Source: Methylococcales bacterium
Lineage (GTDB): Bacteria; Pseudomonadota; Gammaproteobacteria; Methylococcales; Methylomonadaceae
Assembly (NCBI GenBank): GCA_028714175.1
Contig: JAQTMV010000008.1
Location: 1-52,412, forward strand
Direction: 5' to 3'
DNA: 52,412 nt
Below, piece by piece: positions 25,012 through 33,116 of this stretch (the first letter of the stretch is position 1; each line of letters begins with the position of its first letter). The position numbers were made by a program, and so were the translations under genes. Below the pieces are notes generated by a model, which made no database searches, was not told the DNA's origin, and saw only the letters and a list, made by a program, of their open reading frames with translations.

Positions 25012-25644
25012 ATGGCAGAGAAGATCGGGTCGAGACAGCATCAAATTTTACAACTGCTGCTTGAAAATAAAGCAGGGCTCAGTATTGATGAGATTGCTAC
25101 AGCATTAAATATTTCCCGCAACGCTGTGCAACAGCATTTTGCTGTGCTGGAACGAGATGGTTATATACAGATGGGTGGGCTTAATAAAACAGCAGGACGC
25201 CCGGTGCGATGCTTTGTTTTAACTGAAGCAGGAATTAACAGTTTTCCAAAACAATATGCCTGGTTTTCTGAACTCATTCTTACTGATTTGAAAAACGAAA
25301 TGGGTTCCGAAGCTTTTCTGCGTTATCTGCATAAGCTGGGTAATAACTTGTCACAAAGTCTTTTATCCCGATTTGAAGGAAAACAGACCGACGAGCGGAT
25401 TGAAGAATTACTGAAAATCATGGACGAGTTGGGTTTTAAGACAAAATACATGACAGACTCGGCCAGTAATGAACGGACGCTTGAGGCCTGCAATTGTATT
25501 TATCATGACCTGGCTCAAAAACACGAAGAAATTTGCGAGTTTGATAAAACGCTGATGTCCTCTTTACTGGAGAAAGATATTGAGCTTGTGGAGTGTATGG
25601 CAAAAGGTGGCGCAGTTTGCCGCTTTAAAATCATCAACAAATAA
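25012..25644 (+). CDS. SufR-like winged-helix regulator with cysteine cluster
   Basis: A 210-residue transcription factor. The N-terminal winged helix (residues about 7-75) contains LSIDEIATALNISRNAVQQH followed by the wing GRPVRCFVLTEAG. The C-terminal half has five cysteines at 160, 162, 175, 195 and 203. The C162-x12-C175 pair with a later Cys203 resembles the iron-sulfur cluster site of SufR proteins, so redox or Fe-S sensing is likely. It is divergent from the flavin reductase, its probable target, and may also autoregulate. No suf or isc genes are nearby, so naming it sufR would be too strong. Confidence 0.83.
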   Translation: MAEKIGSRQHQILQLLLENKAGLSIDEIATALNISRNAVQQHFAVLERDGYIQMGGLNKTAGRPVRCFVLTEAGINSFPKQYAWFSELILTDLKNEMGSEAFLRYLHKLGNNLSQSLLSRFEGKQTDERIEELLKIMDELGFKTKYMTDSASNERTLEACNCIYHDLAQKHEEICEFDKTLMSSLLEKDIELVECMAKGGAVCRFKIINK

Positions 25645-25675
25645 CCGAAACATCGTAATTGAACATGCACTCCGT

Positions 25676-25712
25676 CAAACAGGATCGAATCTTCGACGAT
25701 GGCATTTTCATC
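25676..25712. repeat. 37-bp copy of an internal glgC segment
   Basis: In the gap between the regulator and rsbU, these 37 bases match 33311-33347 inside the second glgC with 36 of 37 identical (the difference is the seventh base). The similarity stops abruptly on the right. It looks like a fragment of a glgC gene left at a rearrangement or insertion boundary, at the edge of the glycogen/stressosome block. Confidence 0.85.
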
Positions 25713-25779
25713 TTCTTATGCCGTAATGTCGGGCAACGACAAAGCTGTTGCCCGACTACAGAACGCCCCATCCGGCCCC

Positions 25780-27396
25780 TTACAAGACCTTAAGAATAAC
25801 CATCGAGATATCATCGACAAACGAACTGTTGTTGCAGAAGGCCTGAAGATCCTTGAGGATTTTGTTGATGATCTCTTGCGGTGGATTGGAGCCTTGGGTG
25901 GCGAAGAGCTGAGACAACCGGTCAGTGCCGTAAAACATCCCCTCCGGGTTTTGCGCCTCGGTAATTCCGTCAGTATAGAGGAGCACGAGGTCTCCTTCAC
26001 GCAAAACGATGCTTTTTTCCTCGAACGCAATTTCCATGGTTACCCCAAAAATGATCCCTTCGGCATCCAGCTCCCGGCAAACTGTTTCACCGGCAGGCAA
26101 TAGCAGCGGGCGGTTATGTCCTGCATTGGCGTAGCTCAGTTTTCGGGTGACCGGATTATACTTCATATAGAACATCGTGATAAAGAGCTCCGCCCGGCTC
26201 AGATCGTCGTAAAGAAGGGCGTTCAAGGCACGGAGGATATCTGCTGTCCCTGACCCCTTAATCAACTTATCCGAGTTGTTTTGTATATGCAGTGTGCGCA
26301 GGGCTTCTGCCTTTAATGTGCTGCGCGTTTCAGCCATGATCAGCGCCGCCCCCATCGAATGCCCCGAGACGTCGGCGATGACGATGTAGACTTCGTCCTG
26401 CCCGCAAAAATAATCGAAATAATCCCCGCCGACATGGCTTGCCGGTAAACAGAAGCCCGCGATGATGACACCCTCGACCTGCAGCGGCGAGCCGGGCAAC
26501 AGGGAAAGCTGGATCTGTTTGGCGATTTCCAGTTCATGGCGTTCTTCTTCCGCTCTGCGCAGTTGGGTCACATCGGTCTGGACGCCGATGAAATGGGTGA
26601 GGTTGCCCTGACTGTCCCGCACCGGGGAGATGAACAACTCATTCCAGAAGGTCATGCCGTCCTTGCGGTAGTTTTTTAACGTGATGAGACAGGGCTGCGC
26701 CTCTCGCAGAGCGTTGCGGATGATCTCGATAGCTTGCGGATCGGTTTCCGGTCCTTGTAAAATGCGTGCATTGAGTCCGATCAGCTCGTCCCGGCTATAG
26801 CCGGTCATCTGGGCAAAGGCGGGATTAGCGTAGATGATCGGGTTATCTCTTTGCCTTGCATCGGTAATGATGATGCCTGCGCTGGATGCCTCAATGGCGC
26901 GGTCGCGCAGCAGCAGCTTTTCTTCGTAGCGTTTACGCTCATTGATTTCTGCCTGCAGCTTGGCATTGGCTTGCGCCAATTCGGCGGTACGGAGCTGAAC
27001 GCGCAGTTCCAGTTCGTCACGGGCTCTCTGCAGCGCCGCCTCGGCGCGCTTCCGTTCAACGATTTCGTTTTCCAGCGTTTTGTTAAGCTGGCGCAGCTCA
27101 TTGTTGGCTTCGCGGAAGCCGCGATGGGTCATCTCGAAAGGCGCGAGGCTTTCGGCCAGGAATTCCGCCGCCATTTCTATAGTATGCAGGGTCTCTGCCG
27201 GGCTTGTTATGCGTTGCAAAGACGATGCCAGCGCCTTTCGATAAATCGACTCCAAATCCAGAACGCCAAGGCCGGACTCGATTGCCTGACGTCCGAACTC
27301 ATAGGCGCGCTCGAGGCCCGCCTCCCCGCCTTCGGTCAAATAGGCCTGAAGTCCCGAAGCATAATGCTCGGCGATGTCGTGCAAAATGTCTTTCAT
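25780..27396 (-). CDS. rsbU: RsbU-like phosphatase with cysteine-less LOV domain
   Basis: A 538-residue multi-domain PP2C phosphatase. Order: an RsbU N-terminal-type helical domain (about 1-90) that would bind RsbT; a coiled coil (about 95-165, rich in E, R, L, A); a PAS/LOV domain (about 165-280); and a SpoIIE-type PP2C domain (about 290-538) with metal-binding GGDYFDYF, IADVSGHSMGAAL, LLYTDGITEAQ and FVDDISMVIL. The LOV motif reads GLNARILQG, so the photo-adduct cysteine is alanine (residue 210), while flavin-contacting residues such as N209, R211, Q214, N242, N252 and Q273 appear kept. Its start overlaps the rsbX stop by 4 bases. The likely substrate is the STAS protein at 29949-30290. Confidence 0.88.
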   Translation of the reverse strand: MKDILHDIAEHYASGLQAYLTEGGEAGLERAYEFGRQAIESGLGVLDLESIYRKALASSLQRITSPAETLHTIEMAAEFLAESLAPFEMTHRGFREANNELRQLNKTLENEIVERKRAEAALQRARDELELRVQLRTAELAQANAKLQAEINERKRYEEKLLLRDRAIEASSAGIIITDARQRDNPIIYANPAFAQMTGYSRDELIGLNARILQGPETDPQAIEIIRNALREAQPCLITLKNYRKDGMTFWNELFISPVRDSQGNLTHFIGVQTDVTQLRRAEEERHELEIAKQIQLSLLPGSPLQVEGVIIAGFCLPASHVGGDYFDYFCGQDEVYIVIADVSGHSMGAALIMAETRSTLKAEALRTLHIQNNSDKLIKGSGTADILRALNALLYDDLSRAELFITMFYMKYNPVTRKLSYANAGHNRPLLLPAGETVCRELDAEGIIFGVTMEIAFEEKSIVLREGDLVLLYTDGITEAQNPEGMFYGTDRLSQLFATQGSNPPQEIINKILKDLQAFCNNSSFVDDISMVILKVL

Positions 27397-28013
27397 GGCT
27401 CTGAGCCCAGGTAGCGAATGACGAGCACCAGCGCATCATCGGTAGTTTTGCCAAAACGGGCCAGAAGGCGGTCGGCTATCTCCTGCACCGGCTGGTGACG
27501 AAGAAGTGGATCAGCGGCGGGCAGTACTGTAGCGAAATCGCTACGGATGCCGTCAGTAGTGAAGATCAATAGGTCGCCGGTGTTGACGGAAAGGCGATAG
27601 GCGTGCAGCGGCGGTAGCTGATAACCCACTACGCCGCCGCGCAGTAACAGCGCCTCGCGCGCAGGGGGCGAAGCGGATACCCGCAGCAGTTGGACATCCA
27701 CATTGCCTACCCCAAGCCAAGTCATCATCCCATTACTCGCGTTGATCGAGGCCAAGCTCATAACTACCCCGCGCGTATTCCTTAGCGCCCGATGACAATG
27801 TTGCACAAGCACTACGGGCGCTTCCGCGGCATAGGTTACCAGCGTGTCAATAGCGATTCCGGCGGCGTCACCGGCCGCTTTCCCATGACCCAGGCCGTCC
27901 ACGGCCGCCGCCAGCACCCCTTGCGGAAATGGCCTGACCAAGGCGCGATCGCCGGAAATGTGTTCGCCTGGAAACGCCCGGGCGGCGACACCCTGTTCGA
28001 TTAACGCGCCCAT
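27393..28013 (-). CDS. rsbX: RsbX-like PP2C phosphatase
   Basis: A 206-residue stand-alone SpoIIE/PP2C phosphatase. In stressosome systems RsbX dephosphorylates RsbS and RsbR to reset the complex. Visible motifs are AAAVDGLGHGKAAGDAA (metal-binding Asp), LIFTTDGIRSDF and DDALVLVIRY. The first aspartate of the usual GGD is also present as ISGDRALV. It overlaps rsbT by 13 bases and rsbU by 4, implying translational coupling. It contains no sensor domain. Confidence 0.88.
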   Translation of the reverse strand: MGALIEQGVAARAFPGEHISGDRALVRPFPQGVLAAAVDGLGHGKAAGDAAGIAIDTLVTYAAEAPVVLVQHCHRALRNTRGVVMSLASINASNGMMTWLGVGNVDVQLLRVSASPPAREALLLRGGVVGYQLPPLHAYRLSVNTGDLLIFTTDGIRSDFATVLPAADPLLRHQPVQEIADRLLARFGKTTDDALVLVIRYLGSEP

Positions 28014-28402
28014 TTCGTGACCTTCACGGTAGTGCCCTGGCCCATGCCGGAGCTGATCTCGAATTCGTCCATCAGCCGCCTGGTGCCCGGCAGGCCCATA
28101 CCCAGCCCCTTTCCCGTCGAGTATCCGTCCTGCATGGCTCGTTCGATATCGGTTATGCCCGGTCCATTATCGCGGGCGATGATGACCAGGCCTCGATGCC
28201 CCCCTTGATTGATTAGACTCAGGATGATTTCGCCCTGACCCGCATAATCGACGATATTGCGCGCCAGTTCGGAGAGGGCTGTCGCGATCAGGGTCAGGTC
28301 GCTGGCCGAAAATCCCAATTCCTTTGCCAGCACTCGCGCCTGTTGGCGGACCATCACAATATCGGCATCCGAACGGATCGCTACCCGCACTACTTCAGCC
28401 AT
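28001..28402 (-). CDS. rsbT: RsbT-like switch kinase
   Basis: A 133-residue GHKL-type serine/threonine kinase. RsbT phosphorylates RsbS and RsbR, leaves the stressosome on activation, and then switches on the RsbU phosphatase. The N box is ATALSELARNIVDYA, the G1 box is RDNGPGITDIE and the G2 box is TGKGLGMGLPGTRRLMD, all typical. The length is standard. It overlaps rsbS upstream by 8 bases and rsbX downstream. Confidence 0.94.
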   Translation of the reverse strand: MAEVVRVAIRSDADIVMVRQQARVLAKELGFSASDLTLIATALSELARNIVDYAGQGEIILSLINQGGHRGLVIIARDNGPGITDIERAMQDGYSTGKGLGMGLPGTRRLMDEFEISSGMGQGTTVKVTKWAR

Positions 28403-28772
28403 GGCGTCCCCATCCTTGGCCTTGATGGTCCAGCATCACGAGTGCTTCTTCCAGATCCAGCGTGGTTTGCACGCCTGACAGCCGCAAATCCAGACCCAAC
28501 TGCACCATGGCAAACGCAACTTCTGGCCGGATGCCTACAATGACCGCCTCGGCGCCGCGCAAGCTGACGGCCTGGACCATGTTGCGCAAGGTTCGGGTCG
28601 CGAAGGAGTCCATCACATCGAGCATGGTCACGTCCAGAATGACGCCGCGTGAGCGGAATCGGCCCACCTGTTCCACCAGGGTATCCTGCAGTTGCAGCAA
28701 ATCGGTATCGGTCAGTTCATCCTGAAGGGATGCGATCAGATAGGGACCTTGTTTCAGAATGGGCGTTTTCAT
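28395..28772 (-). CDS. rsbS: RsbS-like stressosome STAS protein
   Basis: A 125-residue single-domain STAS protein. RsbS forms the scaffold of the stressosome with RsbR and sequesters RsbT. The phosphorylation motif is VMDSFATRTL with Ser56, equivalent to the RsbT target serine. The rest is a full-length STAS fold (VILDVTMLDV, AVIVGIRPEVAFAMV). The ATG overlaps the rsbR stop by 4 bases. The family call is secure; function in this organism rests on the conserved gene set. Confidence 0.94.
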   Translation of the reverse strand: MKTPILKQGPYLIASLQDELTDTDLLQLQDTLVEQVGRFRSRGVILDVTMLDVMDSFATRTLRNMVQAVSLRGAEAVIVGIRPEVAFAMVQLGLDLRLSGVQTTLDLEEALVMLDHQGQGWGRHG

Positions 28773-29740
28773 ACATGAGCTTGATTTGTGCCTGTCCTTT
28801 CACCAACAGGAACCAGCCGATAGCCGAGCAATCGTTCCGCTTCTTCCAGGCCGCTTTGCAGATCGACGGTGGTTCTCACGTGACTCAGATCCACTCCGAT
28901 AGCCACGAGCGCTTGAGCTATTTGCGGCGACAAGCCAGTCAGAATGACAGTCGCCCCCATGAGCCGGGCCGCGCTGACCGTCTGTAGCAGATGGTTGGCC
29001 ACTTTGGAATCGACAATCGGCACGCCGGTAATATCCATGAGCACGGCCTTGGCGCGGGTCGCGCTGATGCTGTCCAGCAACTGCTCGGTAAGCTGGCGGG
29101 CACGATACGAATCGAGTATGCCTACAACCGGTATTATCAATAGCCGATCGCGGACCTGCAGCACCGGCGTGGGCAGTTCGCGCATGGCTTCCCGCTGCTT
29201 ACCGATCAACTGCTCACGGCGGTTGATGTAGGTATCGATGGCCAGGCCAATATCCAGAAAAACCACCTTCAGCAACGAGAGATAAACCCGAAGCGCTTTT
29301 CCCGGCATGTCTTTATATGCCTCGTAAAGGTGGTTCGCGACGTTTCTCAGGTAGAAGTTGTACATCCCCAAGTATGCTTTGACGGGCAGGCCGATTCGCT
29401 CGTGAACGGCGCCGATATTGAGGCGATCTTCGATATAGGTATTATCGTAATCGCCTTGGGTGAGTCTGGAAAAATAGGCTTTCTGCGCACGCTTGACGCG
29501 CTCGAGGAGGCCAGGATCTTGAAAAAATACCCGGGTTTCCTCGAACGAGAGAAGATGCTTGTAAAAGGCTTCGATGACGGGGTCTGCATACTCTTTAGCG
29601 AGCTTATTGATGCTCAGCAGTTCCTGGATATCATCATCGCCCAATTCCAAAAACGCTCTGCGCCTGGCGATTTCCACTTCGGTAAATCCCAATTCCTCCA
29701 TCAGCGTCTTTTCAGTATTCTGTTTCATTTCTTCAGTCAT
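28769..29740 (-). CDS. rsbR: Globin-coupled RsbR stressosome sensor
   Basis: A 323-residue protein with an N-terminal globin-coupled-sensor domain (about 15-175) and a C-terminal STAS domain (about 190-305). The probable haem-ligating proximal histidine is His113 in IGAVHERIGL, followed by the typical KAYLGMYNFYL helix, so it should bind haem and sense oxygen, NO or redox state. In the STAS domain DITGVPIVDSKVANH carries Ser245 at the position usually holding the phosphorylatable threonine. The ATG at 29740 follows GGAGG. It heads the R-S-T-X-U operon; the 29741-29948 gap upstream separates it from the STAS/glgP genes and probably holds its promoter. Confidence 0.92.
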   Translation of the reverse strand: MTEEMKQNTEKTLMEELGFTEVEIARRRAFLELGDDDIQELLSINKLAKEYADPVIEAFYKHLLSFEETRVFFQDPGLLERVKRAQKAYFSRLTQGDYDNTYIEDRLNIGAVHERIGLPVKAYLGMYNFYLRNVANHLYEAYKDMPGKALRVYLSLLKVVFLDIGLAIDTYINRREQLIGKQREAMRELPTPVLQVRDRLLIIPVVGILDSYRARQLTEQLLDSISATRAKAVLMDITGVPIVDSKVANHLLQTVSAARLMGATVILTGLSPQIAQALVAIGVDLSHVRTTVDLQSGLEEAERLLGYRLVPVGERTGTNQAHV

Positions 29741-29948
29741 CTTGGCTTCCTCCAGCTCCTTATGCTAACCCTAGAGCCGTATGCGGCCATTGTGGGGTAG
29801 GTCATCAATAGTGTACGCGGTCGTTTTCTTTTACCGCTTTATTTTCTGCATGTCAAGAAAGAAAGGCAGGAGATGAATCCGGGACAAGCGCGCTTAAAGG
29901 CAGTGTTATGAAGGATTGAGGATACCGCTTGTAAGCTCAACGTCGCAG

Positions 29949-30290
29949 TCAATCACTGGACATTGCCTGGAGCGCCTCATCGGCATCGTCCATCACCGGT
30001 ATGAGCCGATCCATCCGGGTCAGGCGGAATAGGGCAAGTACGCTATCCCTGACATTGCAGACCATCAACCGGCCTTGTGGACGCAGCACCATCATCGTGG
30101 CAATGATTGCGCCCAGTCCGCTGCTGTCAACGAACTCAATGTCACTCAAATCGAGCACGATTTGCCGATGGCCATTATGTACGAGGTTTTTCATGTGGAC
30201 CTTGAGTTCCTCGGCCACGTAGGAGTCTAACCGTTTCTCCAGCGGTCTGATGATCATGGTTTCTTGTTCTTGGCGTTCGTCAAATTTCAT
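29949..30290 (-). CDS. Anti-anti-sigma-factor-like STAS protein
   Basis: A 113-residue single STAS-domain protein of the RsbV/SpoIIAA type. The phospho-acceptor motif is FVDSSGLGAIIATM inside VLDLSDIEFVDSSG. I chose the ATG at 30290 because it follows AAGGA and begins just before the STAS domain; upstream Met codons at 30350 and 30530 lack a ribosome site and would extend into glgP. It lies between glgP and rsbR on the same strand and is the best candidate for dephosphorylation by RsbU. Its own partner, an RsbW-like kinase or anti-sigma factor, is not in the window. Confidence 0.88.
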   Translation of the reverse strand: MKFDERQEQETMIIRPLEKRLDSYVAEELKVHMKNLVHNGHRQIVLDLSDIEFVDSSGLGAIIATMMVLRPQGRLMVCNVRDSVLALFRLTRMDRLIPVMDDADEALQAMSSD

Positions 30291-30430
30291 TCCGGTTTCC
30301 TTTTGCTTCTGTTTCGATTCATAGAGTAATTTCCATTCAGGTGAGTTCATAGTATAGCGGACTTTAGCCTGCAAGGCCTGCCGCAGGCTAATGCTCATTC
30401 CCGCAAAAAATTTTTTCTCAAAGAGAATGA

Positions 30431-32884
30431 CTATAACATTCCCCAGATTTCCCGGGCGTATTCCCGAATGGTGCGATCGCTGGAAAACTTGCCCATCCGC
30501 GCGACGTTCAGAATAGCCTTGCGCGACCACCGAGCCGGTTGCGAAAAATCTTCGGCGGCCCTGGCCTGGGCCTCGATATAGGCATCGAAATCCGCCAGGT
30601 GGAAGTAATAGTCGCCGCGATGAATCAGCGCATTGAATATCCAGTCAAAAAGACCCGGTTCACCGGGGCAGAACAGCTCGCTTTTGAGCGCGTCCATTAC
30701 GCGTTTCAAGGTCTCGTTACGGCTGTAATATTCTTCCGGCTTATAGCGGCTGTGCTGGCGCATATCCAGAATTTCTTCCGCCTTAAGGCCGAATATGTAA
30801 ATGTTATCATCCCCGACTTCTTCAAGGATTTCGATATTCGCGCCGTCCAATGTGCCCATCGTCAAGGCGCCGTTCATCGCCAGCTTCATGTTGCCGGTGC
30901 CGGAAGCTTCCATGCCCGCGGTCGAAATCTGTTCGGACAAATTTGCCGCCGGGATGATGCGTTCCGCCAGCGAAACACGGTAGTCAGGGATGAAAACGAC
31001 TTTGAGCTGGCCGCGGACGCGCGGATCGTTATTGATGCGCTGTGCGATATTGTTGATAAGTTTGATGATCTGCTTGGCCGCCCAATAACCCGGTGCGGCT
31101 TTGCCTGCGAAGATACACACGCGCGGCGTGGGCAATTGTTTACCATCTTCGGCGATGGCAAGGTACAGGTAGATGATGTGCAGCAGATTCAGAAGTTGTC
31201 GCTTGTATTCGTGGATGCGCTTGACGTGAATGTCGAACAGCGCCTGCGAATCCACACGCACCCGGTTTGTTGTCCATATCGTTTCAGCCAACCGCTGCTT
31301 ATTGTTCAGTTTCACTTCGAGAAACGCCGCCCTGAATGACGGATCGTCCGCATAACGCTCCAAGGTGCGCAACTCGTCAAGATCGACGATCCAGCGCTCG
31401 CCGATGGATTCCCAAATCAGGCCCGCCAGCCCGGGATTCGCTTTCAGCAGCCATCGCCTGGGTGTTACGCCATTGGTTTTGTTGTTGAATTTCTCCGGCC
31501 AAAGGGCGAAAAAATCCGGAACCAGGTTTGTTGTGAGCAAATCGGAGTGCAGCTTCGCCACGCCGTTTACCGAGTGACTGCCGACGATGGCCAAATTTGC
31601 CATGCGCACCAGTTTAGTTTCGCCTTCTTCGATAATTGATAACCGCGCCGACTTTTCGGTATTGCCCGGCCAGCGCGCTTCGACTTGCGCCAGAAAACGC
31701 CGATTGATTTCAAAGATGATTTGCAGATGGCGTGGCAAGACCTTCTCGAACAGCGGCACCGCCCACTTCTCCAAAGCTTCCGGAAGCAGCGTGTGGTTGG
31801 TATAGCCCAGCGTCGACTGGATCAGTTCCCAGGCATCGTCCCATTCGAGGTACTCCTCATCAACCAACAAGCGCATCAGCTCCGCGACCGTCAGCGCAGG
31901 ATGGGTGTCGTTTAACTGTATCGCGACTTTCGTAGATAGCGCAGCTATGGCATTATCACCATATTCTTTCTTGTAACGCCGGAAAATATCTCGCAACGTG
32001 CAAGCCACCAGGAAATATTCCTGCAGCAACCGGAGTTCCTTGCCGCTTTTCACCATATCTGCAGGATAGAGAATCTTGGAGACGTTTTCCGAAGAAATCT
32101 TCTGCTCCACGGCGCGCAGATAGTCGCCCTCATTGAATATTTGCATGTCGAAATCCTGCGATGAACGCGCCGAATACAGCCGCAGATAATTGATCGTATG
32201 CCCGCCATAGCCTGGCACCGGCAAGTCGAAAGGCACCCCCACCAGCACTTGCCAGTCCAGCCACATCGGGTTATAACCTCCGGCCAGGTCCAGTCCGTTT
32301 TCGATCCGCCCATAAATCGGCACAATGCAGGCTTCCTCGGGCCGCTCGATCAGCCAAGGCGACCCCAAGGCATTCCAGTGATCCGGCTGTTCCGTTTGAT
32401 AGCCGTTGCGGATATCCTGTCGAAACAACCCGAATTCATACAGGAGCCCGTAGCCGTAACCGGCGAGACCGAGACTGGCCAATGAATCCAGAAAACAGGC
32501 AGCCAGACGGCCCAAGCCACCGTTTCCCAGCGCCGCATCCGGTTCGGCCTGGCGTACCTCCTCAAGGTCTATGTCCATATCCGACAAGGCGCCCCGGCAA
32601 ATTTCCAGCAACCCGATGTTGTAAAGGCTATTGCCGAGAGCCCTGCCCATCAGAAATTCCATCGATAGATAATAAAGCCGTTTTGCGCCTTGACCTGTAT
32701 ACCTTGCCTCGGTAGCCAGCATGCCATCAATCAGATTTTCCCTCAGTGTGAGCGCCATTGCCTCGAAGGCTTCCCGATTCGTCAATTCATCGTCGCCGAT
32801 ACCCAGTACATAACGGGCATTGTGGCGTATACGTTCAACGAGGGCCGAACGCTTTTCCTGCTTGTTCATGATCTTCGCGGACAT
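30431..32884 (-). CDS. glgP: Glycogen phosphorylase
   Basis: An 817-residue pyridoxal-phosphate enzyme that releases glucose-1-phosphate from alpha-1,4-glucans. The PLP-lysine motif is EASGTGNMKLAMNGALT. GNGGLGRLAACFLDSLA near residue 110 and NGVTPRRWL are also characteristic. The ATG at 32884 is preceded by GGAGG and starts MSAKIMNKQEKR; the frame is open 18 codons further upstream but without a ribosome site. It precedes the STAS gene by about 140 bases and follows the second glgC on the same strand, so synthesis and breakdown genes are side by side next to the stressosome operon. Confidence 0.96.
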   Translation of the reverse strand: MSAKIMNKQEKRSALVERIRHNARYVLGIGDDELTNREAFEAMALTLRENLIDGMLATEARYTGQGAKRLYYLSMEFLMGRALGNSLYNIGLLEICRGALSDMDIDLEEVRQAEPDAALGNGGLGRLAACFLDSLASLGLAGYGYGLLYEFGLFRQDIRNGYQTEQPDHWNALGSPWLIERPEEACIVPIYGRIENGLDLAGGYNPMWLDWQVLVGVPFDLPVPGYGGHTINYLRLYSARSSQDFDMQIFNEGDYLRAVEQKISSENVSKILYPADMVKSGKELRLLQEYFLVACTLRDIFRRYKKEYGDNAIAALSTKVAIQLNDTHPALTVAELMRLLVDEEYLEWDDAWELIQSTLGYTNHTLLPEALEKWAVPLFEKVLPRHLQIIFEINRRFLAQVEARWPGNTEKSARLSIIEEGETKLVRMANLAIVGSHSVNGVAKLHSDLLTTNLVPDFFALWPEKFNNKTNGVTPRRWLLKANPGLAGLIWESIGERWIVDLDELRTLERYADDPSFRAAFLEVKLNNKQRLAETIWTTNRVRVDSQALFDIHVKRIHEYKRQLLNLLHIIYLYLAIAEDGKQLPTPRVCIFAGKAAPGYWAAKQIIKLINNIAQRINNDPRVRGQLKVVFIPDYRVSLAERIIPAANLSEQISTAGMEASGTGNMKLAMNGALTMGTLDGANIEILEEVGDDNIYIFGLKAEEILDMRQHSRYKPEEYYSRNETLKRVMDALKSELFCPGEPGLFDWIFNALIHRGDYYFHLADFDAYIEAQARAAEDFSQPARWSRKAILNVARMGKFSSDRTIREYAREIWGML

Positions 32885-33116
32885 AGAATTTCCTCCGTTG
32901 CCTGTTTGCTCAGAGTTAACTAAACAACCGCCGGCCAACTGACCAGCTGGAAGTTGATGTTTTAAATTTTATAATGAAAGTTAAATTGCCCTGAATAAAG
33001 CATTGGCGCATCTTTGCTCTTCTCTCTAAAGACTCGCGATGGACCGCTAAATTAGGTAATGCATATCCTACGGCCTTAAAACTTCGCGGACGCGCTCCCG
33101 GGCATGAGAATTTGCA

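Noticed and set aside
25699..26103. Plus-strand frame of 134 codons after the SufR-like regulator
   Set aside because: Antisense to the PP2C domain of rsbU; its first codons overlap the stray glgC fragment, which gives a false impression of a real start.
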